Assembly: GCF_000502875.1 (NCBI RefSeq)
Contig: NZ_AYWX01000024.1
Location: forward strand, 1-35,085
Source of the DNA: Mesorhizobium sp. L2C084A000
GTDB taxonomy: Bacteria > Pseudomonadota > Alphaproteobacteria > Rhizobiales > Rhizobiaceae
Direction of reading: 5' to 3'
Length of the DNA stretch: 35,085 bases
A program made the position numbers and the translations under genes. The notes under the pieces were generated by a model that was not told the origin of the DNA, did not search any database, and worked only from the letters and a program-made list of their open reading frames with translations. Shown piece after piece: positions 16,230 through 24,883 of this stretch (the stretch's first letter is position 1; each line of letters begins with the position of its first letter).

Positions 16230-16544
16230 TCAGCCGATCTGGATCATCACTTTGCCAGCCTCGACCTTCACCGGATAGGTGGCGAGATTGACGCATACCG
16301 GTGCGCCTCGGGCCACACCCGTCTTGTAGTTGAAGCGGCCATTGTGCTTGGGGCATTCGATGATGTCGTCCATCACCAGCCCATCGGCCAGATGCGCCTT
16401 CTCATGCGTGCAGTATCCGTCGGTTGCGAAGTACTCGTCATCGGGACTGCGATAGATGGCGAAGGTACGGCCGCCATGATCGAAGCGGATGACATCCTCT
16501 TCCTCGACATCGTCGACGCCACACGCTTCAACCCAGTCGGCCAT
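16230..16544 (-). CDS. Rieske [2Fe-2S] ferredoxin, MocE-like
   Basis: 104 residues with no signal peptide. The Rieske ligands are complete: C-T-H (Cys45, His47) and C-P-K-H (Cys64, His67). Length and motifs match soluble Rieske ferredoxins such as MocE of the rhizopine pathway and dioxygenase ferredoxins. It most likely passes electrons to the membrane oxygenase encoded 11 bp upstream. A strong ribosome binding site (GGGGAGAAG) precedes the ATG at 16544. No ferredoxin reductase (MocF-type) gene is in the window, so the reductase must come from elsewhere. The mocE assignment is by motif and context, not by measured identity. Confidence 0.85.
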   Translation of the reverse strand: MADWVEACGVDDVEEEDVIRFDHGGRTFAIYRSPDDEYFATDGYCTHEKAHLADGLVMDDIIECPKHNGRFNYKTGVARGAPVCVNLATYPVKVEAGKVMIQIG

Positions 16545-16555
16545 CTGCTTCTCCC

Positions 16556-17638
16556 CTATTCCGCCGCCGCCGGAACGGTCAGCGCATGGAACTCGTCCCG
16601 GTACGGCCTGGCCGTCGGCGGCAATTCACGCTTGAGGAAATAGTCCTCGTACTGAAGCTGCTTCAGCAGCACCGGCCAGACCTCGCGGTAGGCATGCCAC
16701 ATCGAAGGGTTCGGCGCGGGCAGATCATGCTTGATCAATTCATGCAGCCTCGGCAGCGCGTGATACGGCACCATCGGGAACATGTGATGTTCGACATGGT
16801 AGTTCATGTTCCAGTAGATGAAGCGGCTGATCGGGTTCATGTAGACGGTGCGCGTGTTCAGCCGGTGGTCGGTGACATTATCGGCCAGGCCGATATGCTG
16901 CAGCAGGCCGGTCAGCACCATGTGCCAGCTGCCATAGAGGCGCGGCAGGCCGATCAGCACCAGCGGCAGGAACGACCACAGATAGAGCGCCAGCACGATC
17001 GCCGCGACATAGATGGCGACATGCCAGCGCGCGGCGGTGACCACCTTGTGAAGCTCCATCTCGGGGATAAAGCTTTTCTCGTCGGGCGAGATGCTGCCGA
17101 ACGCATTGCGCACCAGCGTCGGCAGCGAATAGCGGAAATCGAGAATGCCGGTGAAGGCGAGTGCGGCGCGCAGCAGGTCCGGCGGACGCATCATCGCGAT
17201 CTCGGCGTCGCGGCCGACGATGATCGTGTCGGTGTGATGGCGCGCATGGCTCCAGCGCCAGGTCACCGGGTTGCGCATCAGCATGAAGCTGGCGATCTGG
17301 TAGACGGCATCGTTCATCCAGCGCGTGCGGAAAGCGGTGCCGTGGCCGCACTCGTGCCAGCGCGAGTCGCTGGACGAGCCGTAGAGCACGCCATAGACGA
17401 GCAGGAACGGCACCACCCACCACGTGCCCCAGAACCAGGCGATCCCGGCGGCAGAGCCCAATATGGCAACGATCCAGATGATCGTGTCGCGGATCGCCGG
17501 CCCGTCCGAGCGTTGCATCAGCTCTTTCATCGCCTTGCGCGGCACATCGGTGTGATACCACTCGGCCGAGGCCAGCCCGGTCTCGATCGCGGTGCGCGTG
17601 CTTTCCCCGACCAGGCTGTAGTCGCGCTTTTTCGCCAT
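16556..17638 (-). CDS. Membrane di-iron oxygenase of the fatty acid desaturase family, MocD-like
   Basis: 360 residues. It has the three histidine boxes of the family: HECGH (95-99), HARHH (131-135) and HVEHH (281-285), with hydrophobic helices between them (~52-88, ~205-232). Such enzymes hydroxylate or desaturate substrates with electrons from a ferredoxin. In rhizopine catabolism the homologue MocD, with MocE and MocF, is needed for the methylated compound but not for its demethylated form. Adjacent C1 genes fit an oxidative demethylation role here (inference). ATG 17638 is preceded by GGAGG; the frame continues upstream but without family-like sequence. Confidence 0.85.
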   Translation of the reverse strand: MAKKRDYSLVGESTRTAIETGLASAEWYHTDVPRKAMKELMQRSDGPAIRDTIIWIVAILGSAAGIAWFWGTWWVVPFLLVYGVLYGSSSDSRWHECGHGTAFRTRWMNDAVYQIASFMLMRNPVTWRWSHARHHTDTIIVGRDAEIAMMRPPDLLRAALAFTGILDFRYSLPTLVRNAFGSISPDEKSFIPEMELHKVVTAARWHVAIYVAAIVLALYLWSFLPLVLIGLPRLYGSWHMVLTGLLQHIGLADNVTDHRLNTRTVYMNPISRFIYWNMNYHVEHHMFPMVPYHALPRLHELIKHDLPAPNPSMWHAYREVWPVLLKQLQYEDYFLKRELPPTARPYRDEFHALTVPAAAE

Positions 17639-17687
17639 CACATCGACCTCCGATTTCCGGCCCGCCAGCCGGAGCATTCGTTTCGCA

Positions 17688-18869
17688 TCATGCCCTGTCC
17701 GCCAATCCCGGAAAATTGCCCGACGGCGCAGGATAATCCTGTTGCGGTTGCCTGGCGATCGAAGCGATCCTCTCTTCCGTCGCGGCGATCTCGCCGGCAC
17801 CGTCGAGCACTCGGAACATCGCGTCGTAGGAACGGCTTTCGCCATGCTCCAGCCAGATCATTTCGCCGCGCTCACGTGCGGCGAGATTGCCGAGCACATG
17901 GTGCGTCGAGGGCTCGATGCCCAACGCATACTGCCCCGCCTGGAAATTCTGCCATTGATAGGCGCAAGGCAGCTGGTCCTTGCGCGTGATCACTTCCAGG
18001 CCAAGCCCTATGCCGTCATTGACCACCGCCACCGGCACCTCGCCATTGGCGTCCGCCGCCATCTCGTGCTGCCAGACCTGCTCGCTGAAGCCCAGTCGCG
18101 GCGCCGGCACGGTGCGGTAACCGACCTTCTGCGCCTTGTAGCGTTCGCCTGCATGGCCAGCCCAGACGACGTCGCGGATCGGCGCCAGATAGCGCGAACC
18201 CTCGTCGAGCAAGGGGTGGCTGACATTGACGTGGTAAAAATACATATGCGGCGTGCGATTGAAGCCATGGTTGACGACGCGGTCCGACAGCCGGATCTCG
18301 TTGCCGCCGACATCGGCCTCGATACGCCGGATCAGATGCAAATCCTCGCCGAACACCGCCGATTGCTGAACGATGCCTTCGGCCCAAAGCACGCAGCGGT
18401 CGCCATCCCAGGCCTCGCCATAACCGGTCAGCCGCGCTGGAATGGTGCCCACGCGGCCATGCAGCGAATGGATCACGGTCTTCTTGCCCGGGTAGTTGTA
18501 GCTATCGGCAGGCACCTCTTCGCGGCCCAATATGTGGTCGAGGCCGCAGGTGACAAGCAGCCCAGAAAACGAGCGTGCCCAGGCGAGCCCGCCCTCCCCC
18601 TCGTAATCGTGCAGGCCGGGATGACGAAAGCCGCTCGGCGAATGCCAGCCGATCGCCTGGCCCTTGAAGTCGCAGTCGGCGATGTCGAGCGCCCGGTCGA
18701 CCAGCGCGGTGAAGCGCAGCCCCGTGCCAGTACGGAACTCCAGCATGCGAATGCCGCGTTCCACCCCGTCGCCAAGCGTCATCAGCCGCACGCCGGCAAA
18801 TTGCGACAGCATGCCCGAACGTTCCGACACCTGCCGGCGCGAAAGCGTCTTGCCGTAAAGTTCTACCAT
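17688..18869 (-). CDS. DUF4432 (aldose 1-epimerase-like) protein
   Basis: 393 residues. The sequence fits the DUF4432 group of galactose-mutarotase-like beta-sandwich proteins: an N-terminal GVRLMTLGDGVERGIRMLEF region, RALDIADCDFKGQAIGW, the SLHGRVG motif with a conserved His (~137), MYFYHVNVSHPLLDEG and IEPSTHH. Members are thought to epimerise or mutarotate sugars or their derivatives in the cytoplasm. It sits between the ATPase gene of the second sugar importer and the oxygenase gene. ATG at 18869, 16 bp after the ATPase stop. The exact reaction is unknown. Confidence 0.85.
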   Translation of the reverse strand: MVELYGKTLSRRQVSERSGMLSQFAGVRLMTLGDGVERGIRMLEFRTGTGLRFTALVDRALDIADCDFKGQAIGWHSPSGFRHPGLHDYEGEGGLAWARSFSGLLVTCGLDHILGREEVPADSYNYPGKKTVIHSLHGRVGTIPARLTGYGEAWDGDRCVLWAEGIVQQSAVFGEDLHLIRRIEADVGGNEIRLSDRVVNHGFNRTPHMYFYHVNVSHPLLDEGSRYLAPIRDVVWAGHAGERYKAQKVGYRTVPAPRLGFSEQVWQHEMAADANGEVPVAVVNDGIGLGLEVITRKDQLPCAYQWQNFQAGQYALGIEPSTHHVLGNLAARERGEMIWLEHGESRSYDAMFRVLDGAGEIAATEERIASIARQPQQDYPAPSGNFPGLADRA

Positions 18870-18885
18870 GTGACGGCCAACTTCT

Positions 18886-19662
18886 TCACTTCGCTCTCGT
18901 CTCTTTCAGCAGGGCCGACATGTCGGCGCCGGTGATGATGCTTTCCACGGTCAGGAGATCGGTATCGGCAACCGTCTGCTCGGCGACGATCTCGCCGCGG
19001 CGCATGACGATGATACGGTCGGCGACCTGGAACACGTGATGGATGTTGTGGGTGATCAAGAGCACCGAATGGCCGGCGTCACGCACCTCCTTGACGAAGC
19101 GCAGCACGCCATGGGTTTCCTCGACACCGAGATTGTTGGTCGGTTCGTCGAGGATAATGACCTTGGCGGCGAACTGCATGGCGCGAGAAATCGCAATCGA
19201 CTGGCGCTCGCCGCCCGACAGCGTTAAGACCAGCGCATCGGCGTCGAGTTTCTTCGAGATGCCGACGCGCTTCAACAGCGCCGACGCCGCGTCGCGCAAT
19301 TTGGCGAAATCGAGCGGCGCGAACACGCCCAGCCATTTCAGCTTGACCGGTTCGCGCCCAAGGAAAAGATTGCGCGCAATGCTGAGATCCGGCGCCAGCG
19401 ACGTGTCCTGGTGGATGGTCTCTATGCCGAGGTCCATCGCATCGCGCGTCGAGCGGATCGAAACCTTTTCGCCGCGCACATAGATGTCGCCCCGATCGGC
19501 TGGAAACACGCCCGAGATCGCCTTGATCAGCGTCGATTTGCCGGCGCCATTGTCTCCGAGCAAGGCCACCACCTCGCCCTCCTTGAGGGCAAAGGACGCA
19601 TTCTTCAGCGCCCGAACGCTGCCGAAGGATTTTTGCAGATTCTGCAGCCGGAGAACTTCCAT
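18886..19662 (-). CDS. CUT2 sugar ABC ATPase, single domain (FrcA-like)
   Basis: 258 residues with one ABC domain: Walker A GDNGAGKST, signature LSGGERQS, Walker B VIILDEPTNNLG and switch His in LLITHNIHH. The short single-domain form with NNLG is typical of the FrcA/fructose-type branch of CUT2 importers, which presumably work as homodimers. It starts 2 bp after the permease stop, so co-translation is likely. It would power uptake with the permease and binding protein encoded just upstream. Confidence 0.93.
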   Translation of the reverse strand: MEVLRLQNLQKSFGSVRALKNASFALKEGEVVALLGDNGAGKSTLIKAISGVFPADRGDIYVRGEKVSIRSTRDAMDLGIETIHQDTSLAPDLSIARNLFLGREPVKLKWLGVFAPLDFAKLRDAASALLKRVGISKKLDADALVLTLSGGERQSIAISRAMQFAAKVIILDEPTNNLGVEETHGVLRFVKEVRDAGHSVLLITHNIHHVFQVADRIIVMRRGEIVAEQTVADTDLLTVESIITGADMSALLKETRAK

Positions 19663-19664
19663 GA

Positions 19665-20684
19665 TCAGCCCCTCGCAGCGTTCTTCTGCAGCAAAGCGTG
19701 CAGGATGAGCATGGCGAGGATGATGAGGCCGACGAAGATGTTGTAGGCGAGGCCCGGCACGCCGATCAGCACGATGCCGTTGCGGATCGCGCGCAGCATC
19801 AGCGCGCCGACGATGGTGCCGAGGATCGTGCCGCGTCCGCCGGTCAGCGCCGTGCCGCCGACCACCACCATGGCGATCACTTCGAGCTCGTAGCCGGTGC
19901 CGGCCACCGGTGAGGCGGCCGAGATGCGGAAAGCGCTGATCATGCCGGCCAGTCCCGCCAGGACCGAAGTCAGGATGAACAGCCACACCTTGACTGCGTC
20001 CGCCGGCACGCCGCGCGCCACCGCCGCGTTCCGGTTGGAGCCGATGGCGCTGATCCAGTTGCCGAGCTTGGCATAGCGCAGCACGTAGATCGCCAGCAGC
20101 GAGAGACCGATGAACCACCACAGCGAGGTGTAGAACCTGAACGAACCGACATTGAAGCTGCCGGCCAGCAGCGTGACGAAAAAGCCTGGCTGGTCCCAGG
20201 ATTTCAGCGGAAAGCCCTGCGTGATGTAGAGCGCCGCCCCGCGCACCACGAGCAGCATGGACAGCGTGACCAGGAAGGACGAAATGCCGATCTTGGTGAC
20301 GATCAACCCGTTGATCGCGCCGATGGCGACGCACAGCAGAAGCCCGGCCAGAAGCGCGAAGCCGATATCGACGCCTCCGTTCTGCACCAGAAGCATGACG
20401 ACGACCGGCGCCAGCCCGAACACGGCACCAACCGACAGGTCGAATTCGCCCGCCGTCAGAAGCAGCGTCATGCCGAGCGCGATGATGCCGAGCTCGGGGA
20501 GGAACGCCATCATGTTGGAGATGTTGAGCGGCGACAGGAAATTGGCATCGGCGATGGCGAAAATCGCGAGCAGGACAATGAGGATGACGAGCGAGGAGAA
20601 TTGCGGCGAGCGTATAAGGCTCGATCTGCGTTTCCCGACAGGCATTTCGTCTTCTGCGGCGATCATCATGACTGCTTGAACCAT
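19665..20684 (-). CDS. CUT2 sugar ABC permease (FrcC/RbsC-like)
   Basis: 339 residues with multiple hydrophobic helices, the LLTAGEFDLSVGAVFG motif (~75-90) and the cytoplasmic loop VVGGTALTGGRGT that contacts the ATPase. Only one permease gene is present, so the channel is probably a homodimer. ATG 20684 has a weak ribosome binding site; the later ATGs in the first seven codons are alternatives. It follows a strong hairpin that separates it from the binding-protein gene. Confidence 0.92.
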   Translation of the reverse strand: MVQAVMMIAAEDEMPVGKRRSSLIRSPQFSSLVILIVLLAIFAIADANFLSPLNISNMMAFLPELGIIALGMTLLLTAGEFDLSVGAVFGLAPVVVMLLVQNGGVDIGFALLAGLLLCVAIGAINGLIVTKIGISSFLVTLSMLLVVRGAALYITQGFPLKSWDQPGFFVTLLAGSFNVGSFRFYTSLWWFIGLSLLAIYVLRYAKLGNWISAIGSNRNAAVARGVPADAVKVWLFILTSVLAGLAGMISAFRISAASPVAGTGYELEVIAMVVVGGTALTGGRGTILGTIVGALMLRAIRNGIVLIGVPGLAYNIFVGLIILAMLILHALLQKNAARG

Positions 20685-20695
20685 GCTTTGAAGTG

Positions 20696-20721
20696 GTGCC
20701 CGCGGCCTGCGCCGCGGGCAC
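20696..20721 (-). terminator. Stem-loop between binding-protein and permease genes
   Basis: GTGCCCGCGG (20696-20705) and CCGCGGGCAC (20712-20721) form a perfect 10-bp GC-rich stem with a 6-nt loop. There is no T-run on the minus strand. Its place right after the binding-protein stop suits protection of that message and reduced expression of the membrane genes. Confidence 0.6.
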
Positions 20722-20727
20722 CGGTTT

Positions 20728-21672
20728 TCACTTCGTGTCGTAGAGTTTCAGGATCGGTTCGACGCTTGAGGCGTCGTAAAGGCTGAAAGTATGGATGTCG
20801 TAGCCGATCGGTTCGCCCGACGCGGCGAGCCCGAGCAGCGCCACCGGCATGAAGCCCTGCGCAGACGGAAACTGCCAGGCGGCCGCGTTGACGAAGCCGG
20901 ATTTGACGGCCTCGGCGGTTTCCTTCGAATTGCCCCAGCCGACGACCGGGATCTTGCCGGCCGGCACACCTGCGCCGTCGAACACCCGTTTGACGCTGGC
21001 CGCCACGGAATCGCCGAGCGCGATGATCGCCGGCGGATTGTTGGCCACCATATAGTCGGTCATCTTGGCAATGATGCCGGCCGGGTCGGTGCCGCAATCG
21101 ACCACATCATATTTGATCCCCAACGGATCGAAGACGCTGGCGATGCCTTCGGTCTCCAGCTGCTGATAGCTGGCGCCGGGCACTTCCACCGGCAGGAACA
21201 CCTTGTCGCCCTGCTTCACCATCTTGCGGTCGACGAGATACTTGGCCCAGATGACGCCCGCCTCCTTGAGATCGGCGCCGACATAGGCCTGCCGTCCGGT
21301 CGCCGGATCGTCTGTGTTGAAGAACACGATCGGGATCCCGGCCGCCTTGGCAACCTTCACTTCCTCGGTCCACAAGCCCGGCTGGGCCGAGGTGGTGGCG
21401 ATGCCGTCGGGCTTGGCCGCAAGCGCGGAATTGAACGCCTCCTTCTGCGCCGCCATGTCGCCGCCGCTGAAGGAGATCTTGCAGGTCACCTTGAGCTGGT
21501 CGCAGGCTTTGGTCGCGCCGGCATTCCAGTCGAGCCAGAACGCATCCGAGGGACCGCCATGCGACAGCAGGTAAAACGTCTTCTGGCCATCCTGCGCCAT
21601 TGCCGGCGAGCCTAGCGCGACGCTGGCGAGCAGCGTTGCGGCAGCCGCCAGTTTCAATGCGAACTTCAACAT
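20728..21672 (-). CDS. Periplasmic sugar-binding protein (type I, CUT2; MocB/FrcB-like)
   Basis: 314 residues. A Sec signal peptide covers ~1-26 (MLKFALKLAAAATLL... with cleavage after AMA). The mature protein has the type I binding-protein pattern: TFYLLSHGGPSDAFW, AAKPDGIATTSAQPGLW, GIPIVFFNTDDPATGRQAYVG and NPPAIIALGDSVAASVKR. It captures a sugar, polyol or cyclitol for the permease and ATPase downstream. ATG 21672 is preceded by a strong GGGAGGAAAG. The rhizopine-binding protein MocB is of the same class, but class alone does not show the ligand. Confidence 0.92.
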   Translation of the reverse strand: MLKFALKLAAAATLLASVALGSPAMAQDGQKTFYLLSHGGPSDAFWLDWNAGATKACDQLKVTCKISFSGGDMAAQKEAFNSALAAKPDGIATTSAQPGLWTEEVKVAKAAGIPIVFFNTDDPATGRQAYVGADLKEAGVIWAKYLVDRKMVKQGDKVFLPVEVPGASYQQLETEGIASVFDPLGIKYDVVDCGTDPAGIIAKMTDYMVANNPPAIIALGDSVAASVKRVFDGAGVPAGKIPVVGWGNSKETAEAVKSGFVNAAAWQFPSAQGFMPVALLGLAASGEPIGYDIHTFSLYDASSVEPILKLYDTK

Positions 21673-21729
21673 TCTTTCCTCCCTTGTTTTTGGGCCGCGC
21701 CGCCGCGAACCGACAGCGCGCAGTGACCG

Positions 21730-22644
21730 TCACAGACCGTTGGCGCGGAACTTCCCATCGAGGAATTTCTTGGCGCGCGGCACGTCGTCTTCCGAGAGAT
21801 GCTCGATGATCACAGGAATGTTCGGATGCTTTTCCGCCAGCCGCTGGAGGTAGAGATCGTAGTTCAGCGAACCGAGGCCCGGTGCCGGCAGCTCGATCTC
21901 GCCGACGCCACGGAAGGTGTGGCTCTCCAGCGCGTCCTCGTCGCCGATATCGGCGTGCTTCTCGGACTTGTCGCCGCCCGAACGCTTGACGTCCTTGGCG
22001 TGAGCTATTCTGATCTTGTCGGTCAGCGTGTCGAACACCTGGTTCAGGATCTGGTCCATCCTGTCGATGTTATGCGTCTCGAAATAATTGGTCGGGTCCA
22101 TCAGCAGACCAAGGCCGGGATGGTCGACCTGCGCGAACATCTTCACCGTCTCCTCGACCGAGCCGACGACGTTGTTGACGTAGGTTTCGAGCAGGAAGAC
22201 CGCGCCGTGGTCATAGGCCGTCTGGGCGAGCTCGGCGACCACCTTGCGGCACTCCTCGAACCCTTCCTCGGTCTTGTTCTTGGGGTGATGCACCCAGTCG
22301 GATTCGGTGTTGTAGGTGCCGGTTTCCGAGATCACATACGGGCTGCCGAAATGGCGGGCGTTGCGGATGATCTCCTTGAGATAGCCGACACGCTTGTCGC
22401 GCTCGGCCTTGTCGGGATGGATGATGTTTGTGTAGCCGGAAATGCAGCACACCGGCAGGTGATGATCGCGGAAGACGTCGCGCACCTTCTTGGCCTTGTC
22501 CTTGGTGATCTGCCCCGCCGACAGGTCGACGTCCTTGAAATGCAGGTCGAGCTGCACCGTGTTGAAATCGAGCCCGCGGATCTTCTTCGCCGTCTCTTCG
22601 AGGCCGTACGGGAAATAGCCCGTGAAAATACCTGCCTGCATCAT
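21730..22644 (-). CDS. Sugar phosphate isomerase/epimerase-family TIM barrel (IolE/MocC-like)
   Basis: 304 residues in the xylose-isomerase-like TIM barrel family. Likely metal ligands are seen in order: Glu in FLLETYVNN, Asp in GLLMDPTNYF, His in IRIAHAKDVK and Glu in VIIEHLSED near the C-terminus. Family members include IolE (inosose dehydratase), tagatose/psicose epimerases and MocC of rhizopine catabolism. The neighbouring Gfo/Idh dehydrogenase gene is the usual partner. Two adjacent ATGs (22644 and 22641) are possible starts. The reaction on a ketosugar or inosose is inferred from family and context. Confidence 0.85.
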   Translation of the reverse strand: MMQAGIFTGYFPYGLEETAKKIRGLDFNTVQLDLHFKDVDLSAGQITKDKAKKVRDVFRDHHLPVCCISGYTNIIHPDKAERDKRVGYLKEIIRNARHFGSPYVISETGTYNTESDWVHHPKNKTEEGFEECRKVVAELAQTAYDHGAVFLLETYVNNVVGSVEETVKMFAQVDHPGLGLLMDPTNYFETHNIDRMDQILNQVFDTLTDKIRIAHAKDVKRSGGDKSEKHADIGDEDALESHTFRGVGEIELPAPGLGSLNYDLYLQRLAEKHPNIPVIIEHLSEDDVPRAKKFLDGKFRANGL

Positions 22645-22699
22645 GGTGTGAATTCCTCCCTGTAAGCGATTCAGTTGTCTGGTGTTTCAGTTGCGGTGA

Positions 22700-23785
22700 T
22701 CAGATAGCGATTTCGGAAAGCTTGACAGTGCGGCCCTCGTCGATCGAGCGATACCCCGCCTCGACCAGCGCCATGGTCTTGACGTTGTCGGCCACCGACA
22801 GCGCCGGCGGCGTGCCGGTCTTCACCGCATGCTGGAGCTGCTCCATCACGCCGATAAAGGCATGCGGGAACCACATCGTGTCCCAACTCGGGCTGACCCA
22901 TTCGCCGCCGGTCGTCTCGGTCGAGGCATAGGTCAGCGTCGAGGCCGCGCCCGTCGGCCAGCCGATGGTGCCCTTCGCGACGCCCTTGGTGCCGTCGACG
23001 CGCCAGTTGATGTGCTGGTCGTCCTTGTAGCCATCCTGGCGCGGACCGGACCAGACATCCTCCAGCGACACGGCGAGCACGCCGGACGGGAAGCGCAGCG
23101 TCGACACGGTGATGCCGTCGGAATGGTCGAATGTCGTGCGCGGATCCTTCCGCGTCAGCGTGGTGATCTCTGAGGGGTCACCGAACAGGAAGCGCAGCAC
23201 ATCGAGATGATGCACGCTCATATTGGCCAGCGTCAGCCGGTCGTAATCCTCGAGGAAGCTTTGCCAGTGGGGGATGGCGTGCATGTCGATCTGGGCGAAG
23301 ATGATCTCGCCCAGCGCGCCGCTGTCGATGATCTGCTTCAAGACGCGCATCGACTGGTCGTAGCGCATGTTCTGATTGACCGAGAGGATCTTGCCGGCCT
23401 TGGCCGCCTCGTCGCGCAGCTTGACCGCTTCCTCAACCGACAAGGCCAATGGCTTCTGCGCCAGGATCGCCTTGATGTGCTTCTGCTTCAGCGCGTGACG
23501 GATCAGCGCCGGCTGCAGGTCGGGCGGGAAGGCAAGATCGATGATCTCGACATTCTCGTCCTCGATCAGTTTTTCGGGCGTGTCGTGGACCGTGGGGATG
23601 CTCCAGCGCGTCGCCACCTTCTCGGCGCTGGCCCTGGTGCGCGAGGCGATCGCCACCACCGGGAATCCAGCTTCCTTGTAGGCGGCGAGATGGCACTCGG
23701 CCATGATCATGCCGGCGCCGACGCAGCCGATCCTGTATTCCTTCGTGCGGACCTTCACGTCCGGCTCGAAGTCTTTGCTTGCCAT
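22700..23785 (-). CDS. Gfo/Idh/MocA-family NAD(P)-dependent oxidoreductase
   Basis: 361 residues. The N-terminal Rossmann motif is RIGCVGAGMIMAECH (18-32). The family EKP motif reads AQKPLAL, keeping the Lys but with Gln in place of Glu. The catalytic-side helix reads NMSVHHLDVLRFLFG. Such enzymes oxidise sugars or cyclitols, for example inositol dehydrogenase and MocA. ATG 23785 has a strong GGGAGGAAGAG site and is preferred. An in-frame ATG at 23824 overlapping the ATPase stop (ATGA) would add 13 residues. It probably acts with the TIM-barrel isomerase downstream. Confidence 0.92.
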   Translation of the reverse strand: MASKDFEPDVKVRTKEYRIGCVGAGMIMAECHLAAYKEAGFPVVAIASRTRASAEKVATRWSIPTVHDTPEKLIEDENVEIIDLAFPPDLQPALIRHALKQKHIKAILAQKPLALSVEEAVKLRDEAAKAGKILSVNQNMRYDQSMRVLKQIIDSGALGEIIFAQIDMHAIPHWQSFLEDYDRLTLANMSVHHLDVLRFLFGDPSEITTLTRKDPRTTFDHSDGITVSTLRFPSGVLAVSLEDVWSGPRQDGYKDDQHINWRVDGTKGVAKGTIGWPTGAASTLTYASTETTGGEWVSPSWDTMWFPHAFIGVMEQLQHAVKTGTPPALSVADNVKTMALVEAGYRSIDEGRTVKLSEIAI

Positions 23786-23820
23786 CTCTTCCTCCCGAAA
23801 CTCTTTCCTTGCGGCGGCCG

Positions 23821-24882
23821 TCATCGTGCCAACGCTCCGCCGCTCTGTTCGAAATAATGCACTCTGGCCGGCTCGCAGGATATCGCCACCATGGCATCCG
23901 GCCGGACGTCGGGCTGGCCGCGCAGCAATGCCTTTAGCCGCGCCTGCCCGGCAGCGAGCGTCACCACGGTATAGCCGCCAAGCGGCTCGACCTCGAACAC
24001 TCGCGCCGGGCGGCCCGGGCCCCCATCCGCCCACGGTCTAACCTTGATGTCTTCCGGCCTCAGGCCGATCTCCACGGCGTCGGCGGGCGCTGTCTTGTCT
24101 TCGATGCGGATCGTCCCTTCAGCCGCTTCGACACCGCCCTCGCTGCGCGCCGATCTGAGAATGTTCATCATCGGCGAGCCAAGCAGCCTTGCCACATACG
24201 TGCTGGCCGGGCGGTCGTAGATCTCTGCCGGCGTGCCGATCTGCCTGATCTTGCCGTCCTCCAGGATGGCGATGCGGTCGGCGACCGACATCGCCTCTTC
24301 CTGGTCATGCGTGACATAGATCAGCGTCTTGCCGAGTTCGCGCTGGATGCGCTTCAGCTCGACGCGCGTTTCCTCGCGCAGCCTGGCGTCTAGCGCCGAG
24401 ATCGGATCATCCATCAGATAGGCATTGGGATCGCGCACCAGAGCCCGCGCGATCGCCACGCGCTGCCGCTCCCCGCCCGAAAGCTGTCCCGGCGGCTTGT
24501 GCAGGATATGGCCGATATGCAGCTTCGCCGCGACGTCCGTGACCCGCCACTTGATCTCGGCCTCGGCGACCCGGCGTTCGACCAGGGGAAAGCGGACATT
24601 TTCGAGCGCGCTCATATGCGGAAACAGCGCCAGGTTCTGGAACACCATCGCCACGTTGCGCTCGGCCGGCGACATCGCGTTGACCGGCCTGCCTCCGATC
24701 AGGACTTCACCGGTGTCAGGTGTCTCCAGCCCGAGCACCAGGCGCAGAATGGTCGACTTGCCTGACAGCGGCGGTCCGAAGAAGCAGAAGAACTCATTGT
24801 CGTTGACGGTGAACGAGGCGTCGTCGACGGCGAGTATATTGCCGTAGCGTTTGGTCACATTGCGAAAGACGATATCGGCCAT
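23821..24882 (-). CDS. CUT1-type ABC ATPase A: good signature, Asp in place of catalytic Glu
   Basis: 353 residues: an ABC domain plus a C-terminal TOBE/OB region as in MalK/UgpC. Walker A is GPPLSGKST (36-44), signature LSGGE (134-138) and the switch segment YVTHDQEEAMS. Walker B reads AYLMDDP, with Asp159 where the catalytic Glu is expected. The adjacent ATPase gene encodes the complementary defect (intact Glu, poor signature), so a heterodimer with one sound ATP site is likely. The GPPLSGK P-loop recalls GlpS of rhizobial glycerol importers. It starts 1 bp after the stop of the partner gene. Confidence 0.92.
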   Translation of the reverse strand: MADIVFRNVTKRYGNILAVDDASFTVNDNEFFCFFGPPLSGKSTILRLVLGLETPDTGEVLIGGRPVNAMSPAERNVAMVFQNLALFPHMSALENVRFPLVERRVAEAEIKWRVTDVAAKLHIGHILHKPPGQLSGGERQRVAIARALVRDPNAYLMDDPISALDARLREETRVELKRIQRELGKTLIYVTHDQEEAMSVADRIAILEDGKIRQIGTPAEIYDRPASTYVARLLGSPMMNILRSARSEGGVEAAEGTIRIEDKTAPADAVEIGLRPEDIKVRPWADGGPGRPARVFEVEPLGGYTVVTLAAGQARLKALLRGQPDVRPDAMVAISCEPARVHYFEQSGGALAR

Positions 24883-24883
24883 C

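Noticed and set aside
14517..23785. Calling the block a rhizopine (moc) locus outright
   Set aside because: Family membership matches, but Gfo/Idh, TIM-barrel and CUT2 genes co-occur in many sugar operons; mocF and mocR are absent, and identity could not be measured.
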